Shown here one piece after another: positions 34,801-44,722 of a DNA stretch of 64,000 nt (the first letter of the stretch is position 1; each line of letters starts with the position of its first letter). The DNA lies in assembly GCA_944472155.2 (NCBI GenBank), contig OX235279.1:154588199-154652198 (forward strand), given 5' to 3'. This stretch comes from Trichobilharzia szidati (taxonomy: Eukaryota; Platyhelminthes; Trematoda; Strigeidida; Schistosomatidae). The notes beneath the pieces were generated by a model, which saw only the letters and a list, made by a program, of their open reading frames with translations, was not told the DNA's origin and did not search any database. The translations under genes were made by a program, and so were the position numbers.

Positions 34801-35039
34801 ACTCTTGTATAAACCGAGTAGCCTCCAACAGTGATGTGTCTTCCGCGTAAAGCAAACAAGTGTCCAGGAAACGATTCCCGGCAGCCGCTGCATGTGGAGG
34901 GATAATAGGTTTCCTTGTTGCTTGTCACGTGATCCGGGTAAGGCTGGTGATTTTATGCACTTCTTTGAAGGTCCCCCGAACTGCCAGATACGCTAGTGTA
35001 CCCGTCCTGTTGACCCGATCGGGCTTGTTCGACATCTGG

Positions 35040-35580
35040 AGCCGAGACGTCTGCTGCGCGACCCACCTCGATTAGTCTGTTTTAGCTGTATTTGTACCAT
35101 TTGTTCCGTCAGTGATCTGGGGGCGATTACATGCCATGTTCTCTATTTGAAGTGGCGCCACCTGCTCCCCCCTGACGGCATTTGCGTGGTGCAGTCGATT
35201 TGAGTCGGGGCTAGTAGTCCGTGCCAATGATGTTTACGTGGTTTTGGTGCCTATTTTGGCCTTGTGGGGTGAATTTATGTGAAAATTGTTGCTTGATATT
35301 GTTCTTAAGCGCCGACGTGTTTTCTTGCGGCAGGACGTTTAAATATATGTTTCGTGCGATGACTATTCGATATAGCGAGTAAGCTTCGCGTACATTTTGA
35401 CGACCGGCTATTGACAAGTCTCTTTTTAACTTGCTGGCATCCCGCACTTGGTTGTTAATTCTCCGATTAGCTGTTTTGCAGTACCTATTTCTGTTGCAGG
35501 AACCGAAGAATATGGTTAATGTCGGATTCGCGCTTCTGCTCTTTTGTGCGTTTTCGTTGCTAAAAGTCAAAGGAATCTAT
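35040..35580 (-). other. Unassigned open frame and GC-rich patch in the spacer
   Basis: A 119-codon minus frame (35570-35211) reads NPTLTIFFGSCNRNRYCKTA and LSIAGRQNVREAYSLYRIVI, basic and Asn-rich. It is followed on the minus strand by a GC-rich patch (35040-35210). It may belong to the N-terminal part of a retroelement polyprotein; I recognise no motif. Confidence 0.3.
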
Positions 35581-35779
35581 AGGTACACGCAAAGATTGAT
35601 GTTCATATATGGGTAGAGATTGGAATATGTTTTATGAACACTTACAAAATCGACCGTTTTCTGCCAAAAGTTTTAAGTGAATGAAATTCACACAACAACA
35701 TATCCTAGAACTTTGCTGGATTTGAATAATCTAAACATCGTCGTGATCAGGTACGTAAAGGCATCTGAGGTGTGCGCCA

Positions 35780-36220
35780 TTGTGTCCTATTATTGAGTTT
35801 GCTTTCATAGGCTTACCGCCTTTTTCTATTATCTTGGAGCTACATTATGGACGTTTGCACAACGACAACTCACAGGATTATCTTGGAATCATGTCGACTC
35901 AGTGTCCGACGTTTATTGAAGCTATGGCCATAAGGTTTAGAAGCAGTCACTATGTCCACTTAGGGTGGACTCATCAATCTTTGCGAGCAAGGGCTTCGGA
36001 GCATATTCTTAAGTGTCTTCAGAAGCAAATAGAATCCCCAGAACCCATTTATGGTGAGAACAGGAAACCTGACTCCTCTACTGAGAAACACATTATAGAA
36101 ACTGGACTTAAAATTGATGTTCTCAAGTCTTTTAAACTCATGCACAGAATTTGTTTTGGGCGTATCCTAAAGTTTGTGGAAGCCCTGGTTGGCAATGAGG
36201 AAGTTTAAACCACCTTCATA
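35780..36220 (+). pseudogene. GIY-YIG endonuclease remnant of a second Penelope-like family
   Basis: A frame of 142 codons contains SSHYVHLGWTHQSLRARASE, HILKCLQKQIESPEPIY and EKHIIETGLKIDVLKSFKL. The spacing and the Tyr-x-x-x-Gly...Arg...Glu-His pattern fit a GIY-YIG nuclease with the usual YIG degraded to HLG. No RT lies upstream on this strand. It is a fragment, opposite in orientation to the Penelope remnant at 33.7-34.1 kb. Confidence 0.6.
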
Positions 36221-37770
36221 AGTTGAAAAATAATTCGTCATCACAACAAACCTCACTCGGCAAGCTTTGTTTAGATGATACCATAGCAGATGTACTATTG
36301 TGGTGAGAGCTGCCTGCTAGCCAAAGTTGGTAGTCAGTAATTAACGTGAATGTTTATGCCCCCAATATTGGTGGTGAGAAAATGAGAACAAAGGCTTTGC
36401 GTAGGCGGATGCAGTTAGCATATGGATGATCTGACACAGCCACAAAGAGATGCAAGGTTATCTTTCTGTGAGAAACAACCAATCAAAAGACTGTATTTTC
36501 TACTAACAATAATCTACAATAATGTACATTAAAATCTATAAATATGTGTTGATTTTCTTTGATAAACGATCTGTTGCCTGGCCCTTGTCTTCTGTTGTTA
36601 CACTATTACCTCTCTTACTTGGTTTAGGGATCTTCGATGTTATTTTGACCTTCAGCATGTCCCTTTAACTTGACCTAAAATTATTTTCTCCCCTCTTTAC
36701 ACTTTATTAATTTCATATATATTCCTATGACAGGTGCATGTGATCAGATTGTTCAAAATACACTATACGATTCAGGCAAATTTTGTCTTCTAATTGTTTC
36801 GTCTAAATATCCACTTTCGTCAAAAATGGTGACTAATATAATCACTCACTGATACAAACTTCTATTAATTCCCACCTTGTTAACTCGTTAGTTATTATAT
36901 TAATAGTGATATTCATGTATACATCTTGTGAACCCTTGTTTTAGTTTTTTAGTTACTCTAATTTCGGCGACACTATGAGATTCGTTGCTCAAGAAAGTGG
37001 TTTCCAGTATCGTCGATTTTGTATTCTATGTTAAATCACTAATAAATGTATTCACTATTCCCCAAAAGGACATCCTACTTGTTGATAGTGAATATTAACC
37101 TTTGCGAGTGTTGTGAGCCATAGAGTTTGGGAGACTAGGTTCATGTGTTATATTGAGTAGTGTAATTAGAAGAGATGTTTGCCTTTGAGTTATATTGTCG
37201 TTAATATGCAGTACATTCTTGATGTCATAATAAATTTGTCGGCAGTAATTATTATCAGTACCAATATTTTGGAAGGATGATGTATAACGACGCATACTAA
37301 TGCAGTAGTCAAAGGTTAGAACTATCCGTTTGAATTGAAATAGGTACTTACGTAAGGGAAAATCGAAACACCAATTAAGTGGCAAAGTGATTAGCATCGT
37401 TTAGATGCGGAGAGTTAAGGTTATATATTAAGAAGTAATAGTAACTTGTTGATAGTTTAAGGGATGTTTTGATCAATAAGGACAAAGGTGGGACAATATA
37501 ACTGAATGCATGGATAAGTAACATCAACTGGACAGTATATACATATTTTGACGTAAAACGCAATCGGACAAAGTATCTCAAAGACAAGAGTAGAGCAATC
37601 ACCTGAAACTACTAATTTAGTGGGTAACTAAATGCGTCTTTGAATTAAGGTGAAAGTAAACTGCTTATTGATAGGATAAGTGATAATTATTTTTCAATTA
37701 CGGCCGCCTGCTTAAATCGTGGGCAACCGTAATTGTCCATCCTACATATTGCATCTGTTTCCTCGGATTT
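36220..37770. other. Gene-free stretch inside the inverted-duplication spacer
   Basis: AT-rich, with no frame of protein-like composition and no element end that I can place. Confidence 0.5.
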
Positions 37771-37774
37771 ATTT

Positions 37775-37976
37775 GTGCGTCGGTGGCACAGCGGTTAGGA
37801 CTCCCGCCGACCATGCACATGGTCCGAGGTTCGATCCCCCGCCGACGCACACCTGATATCTATGGTCGGCCTGCTAAATTTGGGCTACCGATATCGCATG
37901 CTGAAAATTTCATACCTGTACGAAAAATACGGTGTGGAATCAAGCTATAATAAAATAAAATAAAAATAAAATTTTA
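37775..37976 (+). mobile_element. tRNA-headed SINE (type A body)
   Basis: The best-preserved copy: A box GTGGCACAGCGGTTAGGA, B box GGTTCGATCCCCCGCC, body ACCTGATATCTATGGTCGGC through CATACCTGTACGAAAAATAC, and tail ATAATAAAATAAAATAAAA. The tRNA-like head folds back (GTGCGTCGG...CCGACGCAC). Confidence 0.85.
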
Positions 37977-37987
37977 ATCATTCAATT

Positions 37988-38205
37988 ATGTGTCCTAATC
38001 GCACTGCTTACTCTTGCGGTTATTTAAAACGTTTCCAACCGGCTTATTCACTAGTTTCTAATAAACTTAAGGAAAAGATTCATGGTGGATGGCAACGAGC
38101 TTTAAAGCGTACTCCAATGCATTTGATGACTGTTCCTGTGATTATGAGCACAAATTGCAGATCTCTACCGAACAAGATGAATTGCTTGCATCCTCTATTA
38201 TACTC
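37988..38205 (+). pseudogene. Non-LTR endonuclease start fragment
   Basis: The frame reads LKRFQPAYSLVSNKLKEKI and then VPVIMSTNCRSLPNKMNCL. The second block is the N-terminal Asn-x-Arg-Ser-Leu-x-Asn-Lys motif of AP-type endonucleases in CR1/jockey ORF2. It is truncated after about 15 further residues by the tail at 38206. Confidence 0.55.
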
Positions 38206-38303
38206 AAATGTATATATATATTTATTCCTGTTTATGCAGGAACATACCAATTGTACAGGCATGGATAAGTTATTATATAAATTACATTTTGTTTGTTCAA
38301 TCT
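38206..38303 (-). mobile_element. CR1-like 3' tail cut by the inverted-duplication edge
   Basis: The minus strand reads ATGCCTGTACAATTGG, CAGGAATAAA and a TA-rich tail, like the CR1-type ends at 42.3-46.8 kb. It lies right after an endonuclease start fragment and stops at the inner border of the right arm at 38304. Confidence 0.45.
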
Positions 38304-38849
38304 AACCGCACGTGTCCCATACTTTTCAGATTTGACAGCTGTCTAATAACCCAACAATTTAGGAGATCTGGGGATATTTTGAACACTTCTACAAAATTCA
38401 AGAGTGTTAAAATAGTCTCGAACAAAACGCACAACCAACGACAAGTAGCTAAGAACACCTTCGGTACAAACATGATCATACCACAAAACATGAATACTAT
38501 CAGTGCTGAAGTATCGAAGGTCATTGAAGCACAGAGGGCTGCTTGCATAGTAATGGGTGAGCAAACGACATGTAAATGTAAAGTGAAACCTAAAGGGAGT
38601 GGCAACTCTGGAAGGAGTCTGGAAGTTCATGAGAACGCCCCTAGGAAATCTGCTGACCCCACACATGAAGTGGACATGGATGCTCCCACTACCGATAACC
38701 TGCAAATATCGGCATATCACACTGCACCCAGGGCCAAGCAAGATAGTCTCACTGTAAAAGCCGGAAAAAGTCCCCAAAAACCAAGGTCTCTCCGCAGGCG
38801 TCCATATACCTCCCTTGTGACAAGCCCAACAAACAGCATGCAAGCCTAA
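38304..38849 (+). pseudogene. Non-LTR ORF1 C-terminal fragment, right-arm copy
   Basis: This is the arm copy of the ORF1 piece. It reads ILFRFDSCLITQQFRRSGDI, STKFKSVKIVSNKTHNQRQV, a Lys/Pro/Ser-rich tail and ends SPTNSMQA. The translation of the last 156 codons is identical to that of the left arm. The N-terminal part is absent because the arm begins at 38304. Confidence 0.6.
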
Positions 38850-39699
38850 AAAAGAACTACGCACTCATTGCGGCAGGTCCCATAAAGAAGACGGAACACG
38901 AGTGCTTTTCTCAGAACTAAGAGTAATAGACACACTGTGGGTGACAGACCACATGAGGTGAGAGCTAACAGTAAAAACAGCTTTATCCACACAAAATCAC
39001 ACGCTAGCAGACACGCACGGGGAGCCGAGCTGACTAAACAGCAGACCCACGATTTCCGTAATAGCCGAGATTGTAATATGCCTATAGGCACATATAACCT
39101 GAGAACGGGATCCATAATGAATAATGAAAGCACATGGGTGACTAGACGGGACACCACTAGGTACCATATGAACGGGAATGTATTCCCGAACCCTTGTAGT
39201 AGTTATGTAAAGCCCCATCGACATGATGGGTGAAGAATGGCCCACGGTCCTCCCTTGTACACGCACAAAACGAGTCAACAAATGTGCAAGTATGAAAGAC
39301 TACGAAGGTGAACGCTCCAAATCGTGTGTCTTGCCAACGTCCTACGTTCGCGTACTCGTGGACGATCCCTAGCTGTGTAAGCAATCATCTTTGCATTACG
39401 TGTTTTTGACTATCAATTTGGTGTGATGCTTTTCTTTTGTCGTTTCCAAAGTGCAGCTGTGAGTATCAGCTCCTTACTAAACCACATGATCGTCTAATTG
39501 CTTTGATCGATATTCCCAAGCTAGAGAAAGAGCCGCTTCAGATGCCTTTCTGCACCTTTTAAGTTGCTAAGGATTTATGTACTACAGATGGAAGTGTTAA
39601 CAGTGAATACCCAGCTCCCACTTCATCAAAGTCTGGTGTGATGCTGTCCAAAGTTGATAATGCAAGTGTTTACAAATATACTCAAAACTGATGTCCACA

Positions 39700-40490
39700 T
39701 CTGATAGATTGCAGACAGAAAGCAAAAATATCTAATCATAATTTCATGTGAGAAGATTCGCCTGCGAAGCACATGTCGTTTTCGGGTAGTTAAATACCGT
39801 CAATGTGGTAAGATTGGGCATATAAAGTCTGTTTGCCGGAGTTCAAATACTTATTATACTCAGAATTCACATGATTCTACCAGTACATCTTGAAGAATGA
39901 GGTTAATATCCCCTCAAAATTTGCACAGTACTCAGTCTCACATATTGAAAACCTTCACTACAAGTGCGGGTCAGTTTCACTCTCCTATAATTGATGCTGG
40001 GTGTTCTGAATCTGTTATCTTTATTAAAGATTTGCTATCGCGTTTTAAGCATGCTGAAGTAAACCCTGATTTTAGTTTGACTACAAGCATTACTGGTCAT
40101 AAACTACCTCTTACTGTACTGCTAACATCGCAATAAAATCAGAAATTGGTTGTTTTATAAATATTCCCTTTCTTGTTAGTGAATGCAGTTCATCTTTATT
40201 GGGATTAAAGGCTCTTAGATTATTTAATGTCCAAATACCCTTTTGCACTGAGTTGGCTGATGAATCTTTCCTCAGGGGATGTTTCCCAAGGTTCAGAGTG
40301 TGCAATGGCGTGAAAACACAGTCAATTCATCTTGAAATAGAGGGTGATCATGTCTCACTGCAGCATCGATTGATTTCATACGGTTCTGAGATGCAGCTAA
40401 GAAAGGGATGAACAAGTTGGTTCGGTTGGCCATAGTGATGCCAGATGGGACTTCAAACTCAACAACTCCCATGGTAACGCTAAAAATAAA
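39700..40490 (+). pseudogene. Ty3/gypsy-type fragment A: zinc knuckle, protease, start of RT (right arm)
   Basis: Frames on the plus strand show, in order: a degraded zinc knuckle YRQCGKIGHIKSVC (first Cys replaced by Tyr) near 39795-39835; a protease-like FHSPIIDAGCSESVIF (Asp-Ala-Gly in place of Asp-Thr-Gly) near 39975; SLLGLKALRLFNVQIPFCTE near 40195; and the lead-in to RT, with HLEIEGDHVSLQHRLISYG followed by a MNKLVRLAIVMPDGTSN block at about 40330-40460. Gag-protease-RT order is that of Ty3/gypsy. Frames are broken and the RT stops near 40490. Confidence 0.65.
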
Positions 40491-40549
40491 TCAGCATCTC
40501 CCTATTCAGTTTATCACCCTCTATTGCGTCACGTATTATGACAGACTGG

Positions 40550-41840
40550 AGTATGAAGTGGTGAAGACCAAGAGCTATTAGGTGGCCGAATGATTCGAAA
40601 CCCTAGCATTTTACCGAGTTCTGATTGCATCACCCAGTCCGTGTGGACCAAGGCGCCGGTGGCATACAAAACCTGACGCTCCATTGGTTTTAATATGTTG
40701 AATCGCGCGTTTCTTCAGATGAGCTTCTCGGAAAGATGGTTGAAGAAGATAGGGGGACTAATTCACTGACTCGAAATACGGAGATGCCGGCATGCGTGTG
40801 GTAATCGGATTTGGAGATGATGATCGGCTGATGATTGTACCATTTGTTGTGTGAGTCGATAAATTTGGGACTTATCGGGTCCACCCGTAACTTATGTCGC
40901 TGCATAAATTTGATGCCTAAAATTGGCCGTGGGATATCAGCAGTGATCAATGACCAAATTGAGGCATTCTTGAGAACATAGATGAATCAATATTTTAGCG
41001 CTCATACGTGACGATGCTGGACTTATTTTTGATTTTATTATTTTATTATAGCTTGATTACATAGTATTTATGGTACAAGTATGGAATTCTCAGCATGTGA
41101 TATCGGTAGCCCAAACTTAGCTGGCCGGCCATTGATACCAGGTGTGCGTCGGCTGAGGATCGAACCCCGGACCATGTGCATGGTCAGCTAGCTTCCTAAC
41201 CGCTCTACCACTGACGCACATTGACTTGTTAACAACTTAGAGCTTGGTTGTTTGGCCATAATGTTGGCGCTCCTTCAACGGCTGAGGGAGCACATTTGCT
41301 TCTGTTCCTGCAGCTACTAGGAATTTAGTGCCGGTATCTCGATCTGTTACATAAATTAAACGACTGTTGAATCGTGGATTGTTCAGAGCGGAATTAATTA
41401 TAAATCCGGATGTATACATCACCCATATCTGCAAATTACAAGGAGGTTGGCAAAGCCGTGCCTAGATTCCAAAACTAAGGTTTTATCTCTTACGTGCTAG
41501 TTGACCTAGGACGACGATCATTGTTGTGCTGCTTGAACGGCTTGATCGAGTGCTTACAATTAATTTTGCTAATTGGCCCAGTAAGAAATTGACTGTATGC
41601 TCTAAAGTCTGTATTCAGTCCTTGGTGTGCGGTACTTGTTTGTTGGAAGCAACTGTATGAGGTTTTGACCTCTCATACATGCGATCAGTCATTTCGGCGA
41701 ATTTATCTATATTATTGTCGTAATCTACAAAGGCACGTACTTGTTGAATGTCAGCAGGTTGTCTCCGGAGCCAGATTTGATAAAGGAGTCGTTTATCAAT
41801 TCCCTTAACTGCCATTAGCCTTTGCATATATCTCATGAGT
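40550..41840 (-). pseudogene. Ty3/gypsy-type fragment B: gag, protease, RT start (crosses right arm edge)
   Basis: The minus strand reads, in order: gag YMQRLMAVKGIDKRLLYQIW and VDYDNNIDKFAEMTDRMYE (41836-41615); protease NPRFNSRLIYVTDRDTGTKF followed by LVAAGTEANVLP (41434-41237), with Ala in the Asp-Thr-Gly site; a SINE insertion (41020-41220); the post-protease block WSLITADIPRPILGIKFMQR then HKLRVDP (about 40975-40880); and RT start SELGKMLGFRIIRPPNSSWS (about 40640-40560). It runs through the arm border at 40961 without interruption. Frames are broken throughout. Confidence 0.7.
41020..41220 (-). mobile_element. tRNA-headed SINE (type A body) inside a gypsy protease region
   Basis: Minus strand: TGCGTCAGTGGTAGAGCGGT, GGGTTCGATCCTCAGCC, body ACACCTGGTATCAATGGCCG through CCATACTTGTACCATAAATA, and tail AATAAAATAATAAAATC. 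It interrupts gypsy fragment B between the protease and the post-protease block, so it is younger than that element. Confidence 0.8.
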
Positions 41841-42249
41841 TGTGACGGTGTTCCGGTGTTGTTCCACCTAACTAGACATTAATCAGCAAGCGGTCTTGTG
41901 TTTACCTGTCGAAGAGCATTGCTCATCGTTTCACCTCTTTAATTTATCATAGGGAGAACTTGTGCTGGGATTAACGATGTATTCACGCATTTGCTCGGCG
42001 ATTTCGTACACTATGGCAGTACTCGAAATACTTATTTAAGCGTTCTGTGAAGGGAGCTTATTGGCAGTGAAATAATGTCCCAGTCAAGCAAACCAAAGAT
42101 AGGGGTCTCTTGGTTTAAAAACTGTTGCGGTAAGACTAATCCCACTGAAGGATCCCTACTCAAAATTACGGGAGTTTGGGCAAAGCACATTATTATTCAT
42201 GAAATTGAGGTTTAAACATAACAGAATAGGGAAATTTACACTAACTGAA

Positions 42250-42600
42250 TACATCGAGATAATAATAATTTATATTTCGTATAAACGGGTAAGTTTACAA
42301 GAAATTCATGCCATTTTTACAGGCACGATCAGTTATGTTTTAAATTACAATCCTGAAGTATCATAAATTAATACATTTTCAAAAGTTTGAGTTGTTCAAT
42401 TATTGTACAAGTAATCAGAACAGGTTCTTACAAATGTTAAATTGTGAACCGTTCACTAAGGTCACCATCAAAGTTGAGCGACAACCCAAACTTCGTTCTG
42501 TTTCCTGCTGACCGTTATGGTCAACCAGTGAACAGCGTATATCTGGGTGAGTGCTATACCGCCACGTGATTGAACGCTATTTCAGGAAGAGAAGAAAATT
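42250..42600 (-). mobile_element. Partial CR1-like 3' end
   Basis: The minus-strand end has CCTGTAAAAATGGCATGAA followed by an ATT-rich tail at 42256-42270, as in the copies at 42757 and 46715. The opposite end shows GGAAGAGAAGAAAATTATGC, resembling the AGAGAAGAA-rich edge of the other copies. The middle is too divergent to align by eye. Confidence 0.45.
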
Positions 42601-42604
42601 ATGC

Positions 42605-42752
42605 GCAGCTGCATCCAATCTTCCCCTCAGTTATAATATAATTGGAGGTGACTTCAATTTGCCTGATATATCATGGCGTACACTTCGTGGACCCTCGAGG
42701 TATGATAATCTTCTTAATTCCATCATTACAGGAGGATGGACGCAAAACATAA
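42605..42752 (+). pseudogene. CR1-like endonuclease fragment
   Basis: Reads SNLPLSYNIIGGDFNLPDI and WRTLRGPSRYDNLL, almost identical to residues 170-215 of the copy at 44.7 kb. It is cut off on both sides by CR1-like 3' ends (42250-42600 and 42757-43400), so it is an island of an older copy. Confidence 0.8.
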
Positions 42753-42756
42753 ATAA

Positions 42757-43400
42757 TAATAATAATAATTTTATTTCTGGAACAGAAACCAGCCATTTTT
42801 ACAGGCATGAACAAATGTACACTAATTAGAACTCATAGAATATATATGATTTGTTAATCTAGAAATAGATTGAATACTGGTAAATTTGAGAGAAATATTT
42901 AAAAAGAAATGTACAAATAAGGCAATAGGTAATTTTCGAGATATGCTTTCAACTGAATAATTCATGAGATATAGCATCAAATCAAAACTGTAATTGAAAA
43001 AAATTCCGTTTGTCAATTTCACGCGGGAATTATAAACGATTACGTTAATTGTGGAAGGTAAGTAGCATTTTCGTACAGGTGCTGACGTGAAATATAAGAG
43101 ATGCGGAATGAACAGTAATTGTAATTAAATGATTCATAGAGTGTTTGAAAGTCCATAAAACTTCAAATTCACCGGTAAGTACACCATAATTGTGACATTT
43201 CCAGTTGTATATGAGACCAACTTTGAACTTGTCAGCAGATTTCATGATAGAGGTGGTTCCGTTATTCACCAGGTGGGCTAGCAATATTCCGAGGATAGCG
43301 GCAATGTTTCAGTGCCTTCGTTTAAGGCAGTACCTTTGAAAAGAGAAGAAGACACAAGGAAACCGACAGAGAGGTGCAGAAGTATATAATAGGTGTTAAT
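42757..43400 (-). mobile_element. 5'-truncated CR1-like 3' end
   Basis: The minus strand ends in TGCCTGTAAAAATGGCTGG, then AGAAATAAA and five ATT units (42757-42775), a typical CR1-type tail with a polyadenylation-like AATAAA. The body is homologous to 49545-50215. It lies immediately after the endonuclease fragment at 42605-42752. Confidence 0.58.
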
Positions 43401-44720
43401 AATTCAAAACATATGTAAAAAAAAACATGGGGCTCATCATTTTTTTGTTTTTTTTTTTCATTTAAAAAATACTATTTCCCCCTGAGATTTTCTAGTGATG
43501 GAATTCTGGTCTTTCTTGCGAAAAGAAAAAGAAGTTTAAGTGAAAAAAAGATGATAATTTTACCTACTTATATAGGTTAAATAGGAGTTAAACACAAAAG
43601 TCAAAGTGCGTGAACTATGTAGAAGAAAAGCGAGGGCTTAATAATAACTACTGTTTTTCTGAAGTATACATTTAGGTGTCCTTCTGAAGTAGGGGACTCA
43701 TACCATGTACTTGCATTCGAGGAGTTTGTTATTTAAACTTCAGCTTTAGGCAAATTTTCAACTTCTGTTGTCTTTTTTTTTTAAATTTTATTTATTCTCT
43801 TATTCTGCAGAAGCCATTCGAACTCAGGAGCCTTAGCAATAGAGTGCTGTCCCACAGATAAGGGTGGTTCTCATATGTCCCCACCATCATATCCGCTGAC
43901 TAGCAATCACCACCCTCCCACCTTTTTTGTGCAAGGCCCTGGCAAAATGCTTCATTTTTTTTTATATATCTTTTAATTTCTGTTATAATATGCCACAAAC
44001 TTTTCTTTTTAAAAAAAAAAAATATTTATTTGTCAACTCATTCGAAGTCATGGCATGAGTGACTACTTTCAGAAGACCGTCATGTATGTTTCATCTTTTA
44101 CAGTATTTTGGAGAGGAACAATAATAAAAGTATAAGGAAAATAGACTATCAGAGTCTACATTTTAGATATAAACAAATGTAATTTCGGAAAACAGTGCAT
44201 AATCATGCAGCATTAAACATATAAGTAGTAGTAATTTATAATATTTTGTTCCGAAAGATTTGACTACACAAGATTATAGTTATAGAACAGTAAGATAGGA
44301 TTCATTACTATTTAGGACTCACCGTATAGTTGATTATTTAGATTACCAACATTCGGGCCTTAATTTGCGTATAGGCAGACAGTGCTAACAAGTAGCATTA
44401 GGCAGTCTCCAGAGACATTTTAATACCAGTCGTCTTCAGTTGATTTGCATCTGGAACTTGAGACTGAACTCTTAGCATGCTGAAATACTCATAATACCAT
44501 GTTATCAGTGATATGTGAAAAATTTTTTTTTTTAATATTTGAATGAAGAAATAATTAAAATTTAAGGCTGATTGAGAATAGGTGACTGGGGTTGTGAAAA
44601 CAATCATAGTGAAAGTAGAGTCAAACATAGAGATCACAGATTTCGGGAGCTAACAGTGAGGGTCAGAGGAGTGCCGTATTAGATCTCTGATTTTTAGTCT
44701 GTCACATACGCCTTCTAACC
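43400..44720. other. Homopolymer-rich gene-free stretch
   Basis: Several T and A runs of 8-12 bases (43440-43460, 43775-43785, 43955-43965, 44010-44021, 44521-44533). No coding signal. Confidence 0.55.
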
Positions 44721-44722
44721 CG

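Larger units (their letters stand above)
38304..40961. repeat. Right arm of large inverted duplication (about 2.66 kb)
   Basis: Reverse-complement partner of 30466-33143, with a 5,160-bp spacer (33144-38303). It is 20 bases shorter than the left arm. Unlike the left arm, its outer edge (40961) is crossed without a break by a gypsy element that continues to about 41840. Its inner edge cuts a CR1-like tail. Confidence 0.95.

Noticed and set aside
37775..37850. Possible tRNA gene (A and B boxes, fold-back head)
   Set aside because: The same head is repeated several times with a SINE body and A-rich tail, and no proper anticodon arm can be drawn, so it is a SINE.
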